Part shown: one piece after another, positions 52,963 to 62,821 of the stretch | How positions within the stretch are numbered: the first letter of the stretch is position 1 | Layout of the letters: every line of letters starts with the position of its first letter | Source: a virus | Length of the DNA stretch: 64,000 nt | Direction: 5' to 3' (one strand) | Virus record (IMG/VR): IMGVR_UViG_3300031227_011455 | Span: 1 to 64,000 of that record | Translations under genes and position numbers: made by a program | The notes under the pieces: generated by a model | The model's database searches: none | What the model was told of the DNA's origin: nothing | What the model saw: the letters and a program-made list of their open reading frames with translations, nothing else

Positions 52963-55900
52963 TTATGTTCTCTCCAATATTAATGAAATAAAATATGAAT
53001 TCAATAAATCTTTAGCTGGGGATATTTTTGCATTTCTATATGTGGTTGTTCCAGTTTCAATTATTTCAGAAATCATTTCATTTTTTGTAGTTAAATCATC
53101 ACTTAATGGTCCCATTAATTCTGATATTAATTTTGGACAATTATATGAAATTAATGAATATGTATCTGCTTCTCCTAATCTTTGACCACCTTCCTTTTGT
53201 TTTCCAGATGTTGGTTGTAATGTTTTTGAAACAACTGGACCTGTACTTCTTCCATAAACTTTATCTGCTGCTTTATGTTCAAGAGATGAGAAATACATAT
53301 ATCCAATAGGAACCTCAGTTTTGGTTTTTATTCCATACTTTGGAAGGAATAAATTATAACCAGGTTTTAATCCTAATATTTTTAAAGCTTCTTTAATTTG
53401 GTCTTGTTTAGGAGCTTGAAATGGTGGAATTATAATTGGAACAAATCCTGTAGTTTTTATTTGTTCTACAAGATTTAAAAATTCTTTTTCACTTAGTGCA
53501 GATAAATTTGCAATTAACCTAGTTGTAAATTGTTTATTTTTAGATGTATCTAAAATTGAATAAATTTTTTGTATGTAGGAAAGAATTTTTTCCTTCTTTT
53601 TTAAAGTAACTATTTTCATTCCTAGATCTCTTGCAATTAATCCACAATATAATTCGTATAACTGTCCAATATTACTTCTTGCTATAATACCTACAGGATT
53701 TACAATAATATCAACATACTCACCCCAAGGTGTTCTTGGCATATTTTCATTTTTTTCAATTAGACATATAATTCCTTTTGCTCCATATCTATTACATAAT
53801 TTATCTCCTAAATTAATTTTTAATTCTTGCTCAATTTTAAACCTTATTAAAACACCTTGTATTGTTTTCCCTTTAACTGAAAATTTTTCGCTTGGTGTTG
53901 TTTTATATCTTGTTCTGGTTCTTTGAATTAATTCTTTTAATATTGGAAATTTTGTATCTCCTATGTTTGAAAAAATATCAATGTCAACAACTTTACCACC
54001 AGGACTCTTTTTAATGAATTGTTGACCAATAACTTCTTCACCTTCTTCTTCAGAAAATCCCAATAATTGTTCTATTTCACCTATTGTTTTTCTTAAAACT
54101 GGACTTCCTTTTTCTATATATTGTCCAATTTTTGCAATCTCAAGAACTCGATCATTTTCAGAAACTAAAACTTCATCAACTATACCATGAATTGAAGTTA
54201 GTTTATCACCGCTAATTAGTTTTTCATTGATTACAATTCCATCCTCAAAGTTAAAACCTTCATAAGGCATAACCGCAGTACAAAGAGTTCTTCCTAGAGA
54301 AATTGCTCCTTTTGAAATTGAGCTTCCTTCTGCAATAATTTGATTTTCATGAACTATTTGATTTAATTTTACTATAACTTTAAATATACTAAGCGTATCT
54401 TTTCCAGTTCCTGATTTTAAATGTACTGGTGTTATATCTATATTATGTAATTTTTTAGTTTTATCAATAATTGTTATATTATCAAAAGTTATATTTATAA
54501 TTTTACCATAACACGGAGATTTTTTAATAAAATTATTTGATAGAACATTTGTCAATAATGATTCATAACCAGATCTTACTATAGGAGGTTCTGGATTTTT
54601 TAACGGTAACATTTGTTTTGCTTGGTTTGTTGCCATTATAATTCTTGCACCATCATTATTTTCTATAAATGGAATCATACTAGAAGATGTAGATAACATT
54701 CCAGACATTTCACTATTTAAAAATGGTTTTTTTGAAAACATTCCTCTAGCGGAAGTAATATATGAATCAATTGTTAATTGTTGTGATATTCCAATCATTT
54801 CACCTTCTGGAGTATCTAATGGATCTATATTACCAAAATATGATGGATGAATATTTCTAGCTTCAACTTGAATTGCTCTTTTATCTGGTATACCACCAAT
54901 ATTTTTTCCAACTGGTGATATTCTAGTCATAACAGCCATTTCTTCAATTGGGTTTGCAAATTCCATATTCGCAACAATTGAAGATGTGTTAAATTCACTT
55001 AAAAGTTTTGATTGGTTAATTTCAAATTTTGCATTTTTATTTCCTGATAATAACTGTTGTTTATAAATAGTATATGCTGCAAGAATTTGTTTTTGTAATA
55101 AATGGACAATAACTTCTGATCCCCTAATTCTTTGATTTAAAATATCATTTCTATCTTGAACAAATCCAGAAATTACTTTTAATGACATATAATACATAAT
55201 TTCTTTTAATGTAAATGGTAATTGTTTATTAATTAAAACTTGCTTTGCCACTGGATCAATAATATTTTCAAGCTGAGATAAAATTTGATAAGTAGAATTT
55301 ACTTTTCCAGTAATTTTAAAAATCATATCAGAAAAATAATCATTGCTTCCAAAATCTTTTTTAATATTAAAAGAATCAATTTTTAAAAGCGTAAATGATT
55401 TAACTAATTGTTTCTTTAATTCATTATCAACATCAATAAAATATAAATAATTTTCACTATCAATCTTTACATAATATAAATCAGTTTTTTTAGGTTTTTC
55501 TTGACTAATTTTATAACCTATTTTATACTGATCTAATATATTTTGAAAACCAAAACTATAAAATAATAAAACCGAAAGAGGTAACCATGTATTACCAAGA
55601 AAAATTTCAAGATATTGATTATTTCTTGATCTTTTACTTCTTATTCTAAAAATTGAATATGAACTTTCAAATCTTGATTCATACATTTTTGGAAAAGTTA
55701 TAGGACATAAAACTATTTGATTTATTAAACATTTTCTTTGACCATTAACTCTAAAAGTTCCAGATTTTGGATCAATCTTTGGTATTTCAATTTGAATTTT
55801 ATGATCATTTCCATCTTTGTCAGTAACAAATGTCTTAACTAAACTAACATCAGATTTTTCAATTTCTGAATTTTTTTGTCGTTTATCTGTAATTTCAATA

Positions 55901-57075
55901 CTTCCAACTTTTAAAGGTAGCTCTTTAGTTTCCAGAACATTAAAAGAATTACCTATATCTTTTTGTAGATTAACCTCAAAATCAACCAATCTTTTTTGAA
56001 ATATATGATTCGGAGATTTGTTTGAAACCACTTTAGGTATATCATATGATTTAACTATATTATCATTAGATGTATTAAGTGGTTTTTGTGTTTTTAAAAT
56101 TTGATCTGAATATTTTTTATCTATTGTTTTTAAAACTTTTGTAACTGATTTTTTTGTAATTGAATTTGTAATTTTTTTAGATTTATTTATATCATTATTA
56201 ACTTTATATAATATTGATGCAACACCGATCTTTTCCATATTTTTAGGAGTTACAGATTTTGCTATAACTTTATCTTTAACAACAACATCTTTCTTTATGT
56301 ATTTTTTAACTGCATCTTTAACATTCTCTTTATTTTTTGGTTCTATTTTATCTTTAATGTGTTTCATTACTTGATCAACAACTTGATCATTTTCCTCTTC
56401 TTCCTCCTCAATTTCTTTATCCGATGTTACACCTGAACCTGATCTAATTGCTTTTAACATTGTTATAATTTTTTGTAGGTTAAATTTTCCATTTTTTACT
56501 AATAGTCTATAGCTTGCTCCAGATGGTTTAATTAAACATAAAACTAAATATTCAAAATCAAATGATTCATCTTTTAATTGTTGTAATATTGGGAAAAATT
56601 TTCTATCAATAAATTTATTTATATTAGGTTTAGTTAAATCTATAGAATACATTAAAACTTTTTCAAAATTTTTAAAATTTGAAAATGAATTATTTACTAT
56701 ATTTTTTATAAATATACTCAATCTTTGTCTATAATTTGAAGGATGATATGTAAAATCTAAAGCATTCAAATATTGAGATAAATCATAATATGCATTTTTT
56801 GAAGATGGAACTTTTATAGTTGAAGAGTATGGACGTAATCCTATTTTTTTAAAAGCTTTTATTAAAGGAGGATTTATTCTGGTTCTAGGGATTCTTGTTA
56901 TTGGAATTATGGTAATTTTTACATCTACTGGTCTCAAATTCAATTTAGGATAATCTTCAACCAAACTTGAATTTTCTGAAAAATATGTAACAATATAATT
57001 TTCACCTGGTTTGTTTGGAAATCGTATAGCATTTGTTACATGTGTATATAATCTTAACTTTTTAAGCTGTATCAT
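52963..57075 (-). CDS. phage multisubunit RNA polymerase beta subunit, set 2
   Basis: This 1370-residue protein is an unsplit beta subunit. It carries TRISPVGKNIGG, YFGNIDPLDTPEGE, PYEGFNFEDGI, GDKLCNRYGAKGI with the two catalytic lysines kept, NPVGIIARSNIGQ and GGQRLGEADTYSLISY. RHGNKG of other beta subunits is RYGAKG here. Residues about 220-390 form a highly charged, Lys/Glu-rich insertion (EEEEEENDQVVDQV..., KKYIKKDVVVKDK) not present in set 1. Set 2 is more diverged than set 1, which would suit a virion-packaged enzyme, but this cannot be proven. Confidence 0.95.
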   Translation of the reverse strand: MIQLKKLRLYTHVTNAIRFPNKPGENYIVTYFSENSSLVEDYPKLNLRPVDVKITIIPITRIPRTRINPPLIKAFKKIGLRPYSSTIKVPSSKNAYYDLSQYLNALDFTYHPSNYRQRLSIFIKNIVNNSFSNFKNFEKVLMYSIDLTKPNINKFIDRKFFPILQQLKDESFDFEYLVLCLIKPSGASYRLLVKNGKFNLQKIITMLKAIRSGSGVTSDKEIEEEEEENDQVVDQVMKHIKDKIEPKNKENVKDAVKKYIKKDVVVKDKVIAKSVTPKNMEKIGVASILYKVNNDINKSKKITNSITKKSVTKVLKTIDKKYSDQILKTQKPLNTSNDNIVKSYDIPKVVSNKSPNHIFQKRLVDFEVNLQKDIGNSFNVLETKELPLKVGSIEITDKRQKNSEIEKSDVSLVKTFVTDKDGNDHKIQIEIPKIDPKSGTFRVNGQRKCLINQIVLCPITFPKMYESRFESSYSIFRIRSKRSRNNQYLEIFLGNTWLPLSVLLFYSFGFQNILDQYKIGYKISQEKPKKTDLYYVKIDSENYLYFIDVDNELKKQLVKSFTLLKIDSFNIKKDFGSNDYFSDMIFKITGKVNSTYQILSQLENIIDPVAKQVLINKQLPFTLKEIMYYMSLKVISGFVQDRNDILNQRIRGSEVIVHLLQKQILAAYTIYKQQLLSGNKNAKFEINQSKLLSEFNTSSIVANMEFANPIEEMAVMTRISPVGKNIGGIPDKRAIQVEARNIHPSYFGNIDPLDTPEGEMIGISQQLTIDSYITSARGMFSKKPFLNSEMSGMLSTSSSMIPFIENNDGARIIMATNQAKQMLPLKNPEPPIVRSGYESLLTNVLSNNFIKKSPCYGKIINITFDNITIIDKTKKLHNIDITPVHLKSGTGKDTLSIFKVIVKLNQIVHENQIIAEGSSISKGAISLGRTLCTAVMPYEGFNFEDGIVINEKLISGDKLTSIHGIVDEVLVSENDRVLEIAKIGQYIEKGSPVLRKTIGEIEQLLGFSEEEGEEVIGQQFIKKSPGGKVVDIDIFSNIGDTKFPILKELIQRTRTRYKTTPSEKFSVKGKTIQGVLIRFKIEQELKINLGDKLCNRYGAKGIICLIEKNENMPRTPWGEYVDIIVNPVGIIARSNIGQLYELYCGLIARDLGMKIVTLKKKEKILSYIQKIYSILDTSKNKQFTTRLIANLSALSEKEFLNLVEQIKTTGFVPIIIPPFQAPKQDQIKEALKILGLKPGYNLFLPKYGIKTKTEVPIGYMYFSSLEHKAADKVYGRSTGPVVSKTLQPTSGKQKEGGQRLGEADTYSLISYNCPKLISELMGPLSDDLTTKNEMISEIIETGTTTYRNAKISPAKDLLNSYFISLILERT

Positions 57076-57089
57076 AAACTACTCCACTT

Positions 57090-60000
57090 TTAATACTTTT
57101 TTTCTTCTTCTACTAATGTTCCAGTTAATAACTTCTCTAAGACAGATGGTTCTAATTCTGTTTTTGTTATGAGACCTGTATTTATTGCAGTATTCACATT
57201 CTCAAAAGCGAGCCCTTGAAGCAAACCGCTAGAAAATATATTCTTTTTAATATTTGTCATTGTTGGATTCATAGGATCTTTTCCAACTCTTGAAGGGATA
57301 ACAATATTATCTTTATCTCTTAAAACTTGACTAATTAAAATTTCCATATGAACTAAATCCATATTTGAATCATCATACATTTTATAAAATTTTAAAAATA
57401 AATGATTTATATTTTTAAATCTTTCTTTTCCAGATATTAATCTTTCAACATATAAAACAACTTCTTTTAAATCTTGTTTTTGTAAAGGAACTTCTAATAT
57501 TTCATCATCTTTTTTAAATGTTAATTTTATTTCTTGTTTTGTTTTAAAAATTTCATCATATTTTATATAAACTGGATAATCTAAAATTATATCGAAAGAT
57601 AAATCTGAAAAAGTCATTGTTGATATTAAACCATTTAACTGAATTATATTTTCATCATCTTTTATTATTAGATTATCTCCAATTTCATAACTATCTAAAT
57701 TTATTAACATTGAGCAGTCTTGTGAACAATATAGATTATTTTCAATTTGATTTAATTTACTTTTTATTTGTTCAATCTTAACCAATGGATCATTTTCATA
57801 AATATCTTTTGGAATATCTCTTTGTATTGCTTTTATACTAGTTGAGTGAAAAGATCTCATAATTAATTGCGTGCCACGTTCACCAATATTCTGAGCTGCA
57901 ATTACTCCAACATATGGACTTTTATGAATTTCTAAAAGTTTTCCATAACAAGTATGACAAATTTTTAAAGACTTACAAAAAATAGGACTTCTTAAATGAA
58001 TTAAATCTCCAGCTTTAAATTTTGATGGGTCAAATTCTTGAACTTTACCATTTTTTATTATATATCTTCCCTTTAATCTTCTAATTAAATCATTATCTAA
58101 TTTTATATCAAGTGTTAATTTACTTCCACAATCTTTTAGAGTCCAATCTAATTCTACAGAATTTAATAAAAATGCTAATTTCCTTGCAGTATATCCAGTA
58201 TTTGCTGTGTTGATGACTCTATCAATTATACCAGCTCTACTACCTCCTGCTGCATTAAAATATTCAGTTGGAGATAAACCATCTGATAAAGATCCTTTAA
58301 TTGGAGGTAAAATTTTTCCAGTTGGATCAGCCATAACACCTTTTGCAACTAATATTTGAATTGGTTGATCCCATCCTTTTGTTGATCCTGATTCAACAAG
58401 ATCATATAAACCTGTATTTTTTAAATGTTTAATCATTATTTCACGCATTCTATTAATTAAATCAAGCGCTTCTTCTGTTGTTGCTTTATCTAAATTTTTC
58501 TTTAGTTCATATATTTCTGGAGGTATTGTAATTTCATCTAAATTTAAAGATGGAGATAATATTGTTGCAAATTTAAAACCTATATCTTTTAATTTAGAAG
58601 CAACTTCTCTACCCTCTTTATCTCCATATTTATTAACTACTTCAAAAATTAAATTATTTGCTATTTTTTTTGTAACTAGTTCATTTACAAACCTAAAATC
58701 ATTTGGAAGACAATTGTTGAAAATTGCTTTTCCCATTGTGGTATTTTGTTTTTTATAAACAACTGGAATATATGGATCAGTTGCTTTTTCTATATCTGAT
58801 TTATTAATATTAATTGGTGATTTAAAAACTTTTAAATCTTTTGTTATTAAGAACAATCCAACACACATTTCTTTACTTAATTCAAAAGTAATACTTGAAG
58901 AAGAAGTTGAAGATCTTGTCATTAACAATCTTTTTTTAGCTTCTTCTTGTGCATCACTTGTTAAAGGATGAAAAATAGCCATTTGATCTCCATCAAAATC
59001 CGCATTAAATCCACCAGTTACTAATGTTGAAATTTGAATTGTATTTCCTTCTACAATTACTGGATAAAAAGCTCTAACAGATTCTGCGTGAAGAACCGGA
59101 TCTCTTTTTGCTAAAACAACTCTACCTTCTGATGCAAAAACCGTTGCATCAAAAATAATTTTATATATATTTTCAGAAACTATATCTCCAGCTTTTAAAC
59201 TTCTAAAAATAATTGAAAGACTATTAGTAGATAAATCTAATTTTGTAGCTTTTTTTATTTCAGTTTCTAAATCTTTTTTATTTATTTTTCCAGAATGTAA
59301 TAAAACAAAAATAATAAATGGTTCAAATAAACTAAGAGCTAATTTAAAAGGAATACCTATTTGTTCTGATGTTAATTGTGGTCCGCCTGTAATAACTGCT
59401 CTTCCAGAAAAATCAACCCTTTTTCCTAAAAGTTGAGATCTGATTAATCCAAACTTTTTTCCAATTTTTGTTCTAATATAATCATCAAGATCTATTGCTG
59501 ATTTTTGTATACCCCAATTAACAAGTTCATACATTGTTCCTTTAGCAGATCCAAATGTTTTAATAGAAGTTGATCTTTTAATTAAACTCATATAAAAATC
59601 ATTGATTTTATCAATACTATCTCTTCCATCTTCACCTCTGAAAACTGGACGGTGTTCTGGAGGAATAACAGGAATTTTATTAATAAATAATGTTCCATTT
59701 TTATAAGATTCTTGTATAACATCAATAAATTTATCTCTATCTGATGTTTCTCCTCTTAATTTAATCTTTGGAAATAATTTAATAAACTCTGGAATTCCCG
59801 TTACACCATTATCATCTTGAATTAAATTTCCATCTTTATCTAATATAAAACTATCTTCTGTAGAAAAAAATTTCTCAAGCTTTCGATCCAATCTAATAAA
59901 TACTTTATAAGCAGTCGGATGGATAATAAATGTATTTAAATCTATGTAAGAAAAAGTTTGTTTTCTAGATAGACTGTTTTCAACACCAAAAATTAATTCA

Positions 60001-60110
60001 CTAAATAATCCTTTTGGGTGGAAATCTTCACCTCGACTTCTTATTTGACTACTTGTTACGGGTTGAAGGTTTTTTGTAAAATCATTTAAATCTAGAAATT
60101 CTAATGGCAT
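57090..60110 (-). CDS. phage multisubunit RNA polymerase beta' subunit, set 2
   Basis: This 1006-residue unsplit beta' starts MPLEFLDLNDFTKNLQPVT, like set 1, but the N-terminal zinc site is missing. It has GKRVDFSGRAVI, the catalytic NADFDGDQM, ESGSTKGWDQ...GGSRAGIIDRVINTANTGY (bridge helix and trigger loop), a zinc site CKSLKICHTCYG and GVIAAQNIGERGTQL. An extra segment (about residues 800-900) follows before the C-terminus. ATG behind AAGGGAATAAATA. Beta' precedes beta as in set 1. Confidence 0.95.
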   Translation of the reverse strand: MPLEFLDLNDFTKNLQPVTSSQIRSRGEDFHPKGLFSELIFGVENSLSRKQTFSYIDLNTFIIHPTAYKVFIRLDRKLEKFFSTEDSFILDKDGNLIQDDNGVTGIPEFIKLFPKIKLRGETSDRDKFIDVIQESYKNGTLFINKIPVIPPEHRPVFRGEDGRDSIDKINDFYMSLIKRSTSIKTFGSAKGTMYELVNWGIQKSAIDLDDYIRTKIGKKFGLIRSQLLGKRVDFSGRAVITGGPQLTSEQIGIPFKLALSLFEPFIIFVLLHSGKINKKDLETEIKKATKLDLSTNSLSIIFRSLKAGDIVSENIYKIIFDATVFASEGRVVLAKRDPVLHAESVRAFYPVIVEGNTIQISTLVTGGFNADFDGDQMAIFHPLTSDAQEEAKKRLLMTRSSTSSSSITFELSKEMCVGLFLITKDLKVFKSPININKSDIEKATDPYIPVVYKKQNTTMGKAIFNNCLPNDFRFVNELVTKKIANNLIFEVVNKYGDKEGREVASKLKDIGFKFATILSPSLNLDEITIPPEIYELKKNLDKATTEEALDLINRMREIMIKHLKNTGLYDLVESGSTKGWDQPIQILVAKGVMADPTGKILPPIKGSLSDGLSPTEYFNAAGGSRAGIIDRVINTANTGYTARKLAFLLNSVELDWTLKDCGSKLTLDIKLDNDLIRRLKGRYIIKNGKVQEFDPSKFKAGDLIHLRSPIFCKSLKICHTCYGKLLEIHKSPYVGVIAAQNIGERGTQLIMRSFHSTSIKAIQRDIPKDIYENDPLVKIEQIKSKLNQIENNLYCSQDCSMLINLDSYEIGDNLIIKDDENIIQLNGLISTMTFSDLSFDIILDYPVYIKYDEIFKTKQEIKLTFKKDDEILEVPLQKQDLKEVVLYVERLISGKERFKNINHLFLKFYKMYDDSNMDLVHMEILISQVLRDKDNIVIPSRVGKDPMNPTMTNIKKNIFSSGLLQGLAFENVNTAINTGLITKTELEPSVLEKLLTGTLVEEEKKY

Positions 60111-60562
60111 TATTTATTCCCTTTAATATTATCCAAATATTTCTTCATCTTTGAAAAAGATTTTGTTATGTTAGCTTTCTGAGCAGCTCTTTCCGGAGGT
60201 TTTGGAATATCTTTAGAATATGTATTATGCATTCTCTGTAATTTTTTCATGGATACCTCAAGCATACCCCTATCCACATCTTCTCTACCTGATAAACGAT
60301 TCGCCAATTTCATTGCAAAAGCTATCATATTTTTATCTGTAGAACCATTACGGTTACACACTGGCAGGATCATGTTATCTTTATTGCCCATTCTTACAGG
60401 TAAAAAACATTTCGGATGTTTTTCCGACATTCTTTTTCTAGTTTCTTTATCCATAACTGCTTTAAGTTCATCTCTAAATGAGAAAGGTGTAACTATATCA
60501 TTAACTTTTTGGATAAACTCTTCTAAATTTTGAAAATCTTCTTTTAAAACTTTCTTTTTCAT
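60110..60562 (-). CDS. hypothetical first gene of RNA polymerase set 2 operon
   Basis: Started at ATG 60562 with GGAGG upstream (150 residues). A basic protein with VTPFSFRDELKAVMDKETRK, ILPVCNRNGS and AAQKANITKSFSKMKKY. Its stop overlaps the beta' start. No family recognised; promoter-like motif 32 bases upstream. Confidence 0.65.
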   Translation of the reverse strand: MKKKVLKEDFQNLEEFIQKVNDIVTPFSFRDELKAVMDKETRKRMSEKHPKCFLPVRMGNKDNMILPVCNRNGSTDKNMIAFAMKLANRLSGREDVDRGMLEVSMKKLQRMHNTYSKDIPKPPERAAQKANITKSFSKMKKYLDNIKGNK

Positions 60563-60594
60563 TTTATTTTCCTCCAAAATATCGTATAAACTAA

Positions 60595-60611
60595 TTTATA
60601 ATTTGTTCTAA
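60595..60611 (-). promoter_or_regulatory. putative phage promoter, copy 2 of a 17-base motif
   Basis: On the minus strand this reads TTAGAACAAATTATAAA, identical to 6232-6248. It lies 32 bases before the start of the 60110-60562 gene and just after the terminator at 60633-60671. It should drive the polymerase set 2 operon. Confidence 0.6.
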
Positions 60612-60632
60612 ATTTCATACAAATTAACGAAC

Positions 60633-60671
60633 AAAAAAAATAGCAATCCAAATTAAATTACTATTTTTTTT
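60633..60671 (-). terminator. Rho-independent terminator after pth2
   Basis: AAAAAAAATAG pairs with CTATTTTTTTT, extended by partly pairing inner bases. On the minus strand the stem ends in a long T run, a classical terminator for the PTH2 unit. Confidence 0.75.
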
Positions 60672-60694
60672 AAAATACTAATTAGAATATAATT

Positions 60695-61093
60695 TTATAA
60701 CAATGGAAGATGTCCAGTTATTTCATCAATTTTTTCTGAATCATCTGGTCCTATTGCGCAACATGTTTTAGTTTCAACACCATGAAATTCAGTTAAACCT
60801 GCATCAACAACCATCGAACAGTTCATATTTAAAAATTTTGCTATTTTATAAATATCATCTAATTCTTTTTCTGAATTAACATAAACAACAATTTTTGTAA
60901 ATAATCCTTCTAACCATTCGTCTATCTTACTTAATTTATTTTCTGTTTCTTCATCTCCAAGTTCTGTTCTAATCTCGGGGGTAGCATAACATATATCAGT
61001 TAAAACTTTTATGCTTGCATGAGCGCACTGAGCACACATCTTCCCTTTTCTCATATTTAAGTCATTTCTCATAACAATAACTTGTTTAATCAT
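60695..61093 (-). CDS. peptidyl-tRNA hydrolase 2 (PTH2)
   Basis: This 132-residue protein matches archaeal/eukaryotic-type PTH2: KQVIVMRNDLNMRKGKMCAQCAHAS at 3-27 (read in pieces), then VYVNSEKELDD, AGLTEF near 98-103, and CCAIGPDDSEKID. PTH2 releases tRNA from prematurely dropped peptidyl-tRNA. Such genes occur in several jumbo phages, presumably to keep tRNA available. AGAGGTGACTACAA precedes the ATG. Confidence 0.93.
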   Translation of the reverse strand: MIKQVIVMRNDLNMRKGKMCAQCAHASIKVLTDICYATPEIRTELGDEETENKLSKIDEWLEGLFTKIVVYVNSEKELDDIYKIAKFLNMNCSMVVDAGLTEFHGVETKTCCAIGPDDSEKIDEITGHLPLL

Positions 61094-61106
61094 TTGTAGT
61101 CACCTC

Positions 61107-62552
61107 TTAAAAATCATTATACATTAATTTTTTCATATTATTAAATTCATCATCAAATTTTCCTGCAAACAACATGGTATAAAATTGAATCATTTCACTT
61201 TCTATTTTACTTAATGGTATTCCAGCTAATTCATTACCATCAAAGATATTAGCATATTCTACTCTGGAAATTTTTCCAATAAAATAACCTAACATATTTC
61301 CTAGTAATAATTTAGATTGAAATCCAAAAAAGTTATTTACAGATTGTGTAGTTTTTATAAAATCTTCCATGGTTTTAACTTTATATGTAGTAGCAATTGG
61401 AATTTGTTTTTTTGGATAATAACTTAATAATGAAAATAAGTTTCTATATTCACTTATTTTAAATACTTTTCTTAATAAATGTTGAACATAAACTGATAAT
61501 ACAATTGCATGATCTGGAGCTAAAGTTTTAAAATGAATATAAGGTATTGAGGTAATGTTAGATAATATTGGATAAACAAATGAATCACACATAGGTGAAA
61601 TGTATTCTATTTTGGATAGTCTATTTTGAAAATCAACTATTGACTTATCAGCTGCATTATCATGATTTGCAGGAAATAATAATATTGAAGATCTTTCTAA
61701 ATTATCATATATTTGCTCAAATGCGATACCTTTTAATCTTCCAAGAGTATCATTATAAGCATATGTTTTTAAGTTATCAACATTTGAACCATGTATATCT
61801 TCAGTGCTTACCGTATCATCATAAACAATTTGACCTTTATACACTGATCTTAAAAACCAGTTAATTGATTCTTGAACAACACTTACAAAATAGATAATTG
61901 GATTTTTATCTACTTCACATAATACTAAAATTGAATTCATTATAAAATTAAATATTTCAATAATATGTACATCAATCGTTTTACATTGAATCATTTTAAT
62001 AAAATCCCACATATATTTATCAGTAAGATTATATCTAAAAGTTTTTGTCTTAATAATATTAAAAATTTTAGTTACTGCTTCACTATTTAAAACTTCTGCT
62101 GCTAATTCATTATAAATTTTTCTATGTAATCTTTGATCTAATTTTAAATTGCTATTAAATATTAAGGAGTATACTTTTAAATAACAAGATAATCTTATAA
62201 TTTTTTCAATTTCTTCTTTATTAAATAATATGCTAGTTTTTTTCGCTTTACTTTCATCAACAAATTGAGAGTAATCTATGTTTATTTCTTTTAAGTATTG
62301 ATTAACAAAATTTTTAAGATTTTCTATATTTTTTTCAATTATTGGATATCTTTCTATTTCAGTTGCATATTCTTCCAAAAAAGTTTTAAACCATTCGTCA
62401 AAACCTTGACAAGTTTTAGAGATATTTTCAATAAAATTAGTAACAATAAAATATTTATTTGTAATTGTACTTGAGTTTAAAGTGATTTCTAAAAATTTTT
62501 CTTCATCTGCAAAAATTTCTAAATTTTTACCTGAAAGATTAAATCTAATCAT
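61107..62552 (-). CDS. hypothetical phage protein
   Basis: This 481-residue, mostly helical protein lies between baseplate-like genes and PTH2. It has no signal peptide, transmembrane segment or catalytic motif that I recognise. Its place among structural genes suggests a virion or baseplate component. Confidence 0.65.
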   Translation of the reverse strand: MIRFNLSGKNLEIFADEEKFLEITLNSSTITNKYFIVTNFIENISKTCQGFDEWFKTFLEEYATEIERYPIIEKNIENLKNFVNQYLKEINIDYSQFVDESKAKKTSILFNKEEIEKIIRLSCYLKVYSLIFNSNLKLDQRLHRKIYNELAAEVLNSEAVTKIFNIIKTKTFRYNLTDKYMWDFIKMIQCKTIDVHIIEIFNFIMNSILVLCEVDKNPIIYFVSVVQESINWFLRSVYKGQIVYDDTVSTEDIHGSNVDNLKTYAYNDTLGRLKGIAFEQIYDNLERSSILLFPANHDNAADKSIVDFQNRLSKIEYISPMCDSFVYPILSNITSIPYIHFKTLAPDHAIVLSVYVQHLLRKVFKISEYRNLFSLLSYYPKKQIPIATTYKVKTMEDFIKTTQSVNNFFGFQSKLLLGNMLGYFIGKISRVEYANIFDGNELAGIPLSKIESEMIQFYTMLFAGKFDDEFNNMKKLMYNDF

Positions 62553-62565
62553 TAATAATCCTTTC

Positions 62566-62754
62566 TTAATCCTTTTTTAACATTTCAAGAGCTCCATTAA
62601 TTTTTAAAATATTCCTATCAAAAAAATCTTTTCCAGATGATAAAACTTTGGATAAATCATAATCTATTGTGCTCCCACCGTCATCTTTTTGTGAATTACA
62701 ATTTCTTGTTTTTGAATCAACTAAATTTGTAAATGTAATTCTATTAATTCTCAT
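62566..62754 (-). CDS. small hypothetical protein
   Basis: This 62-residue protein (MRINRITFTNLVDSKTRN) has GGAGGGATAAC upstream. It contains SQKDDGGSTIDYDLSK. No family recognised. Confidence 0.6.
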   Translation of the reverse strand: MRINRITFTNLVDSKTRNCNSQKDDGGSTIDYDLSKVLSSGKDFFDRNILKINGALEMLKKD

Positions 62755-62821
62755 GTTATCCCTCCAAAATAAATAATTCCTATTTCTTTATAATAAATAT
62801 ATGTAGAAGAATTAACTATAA

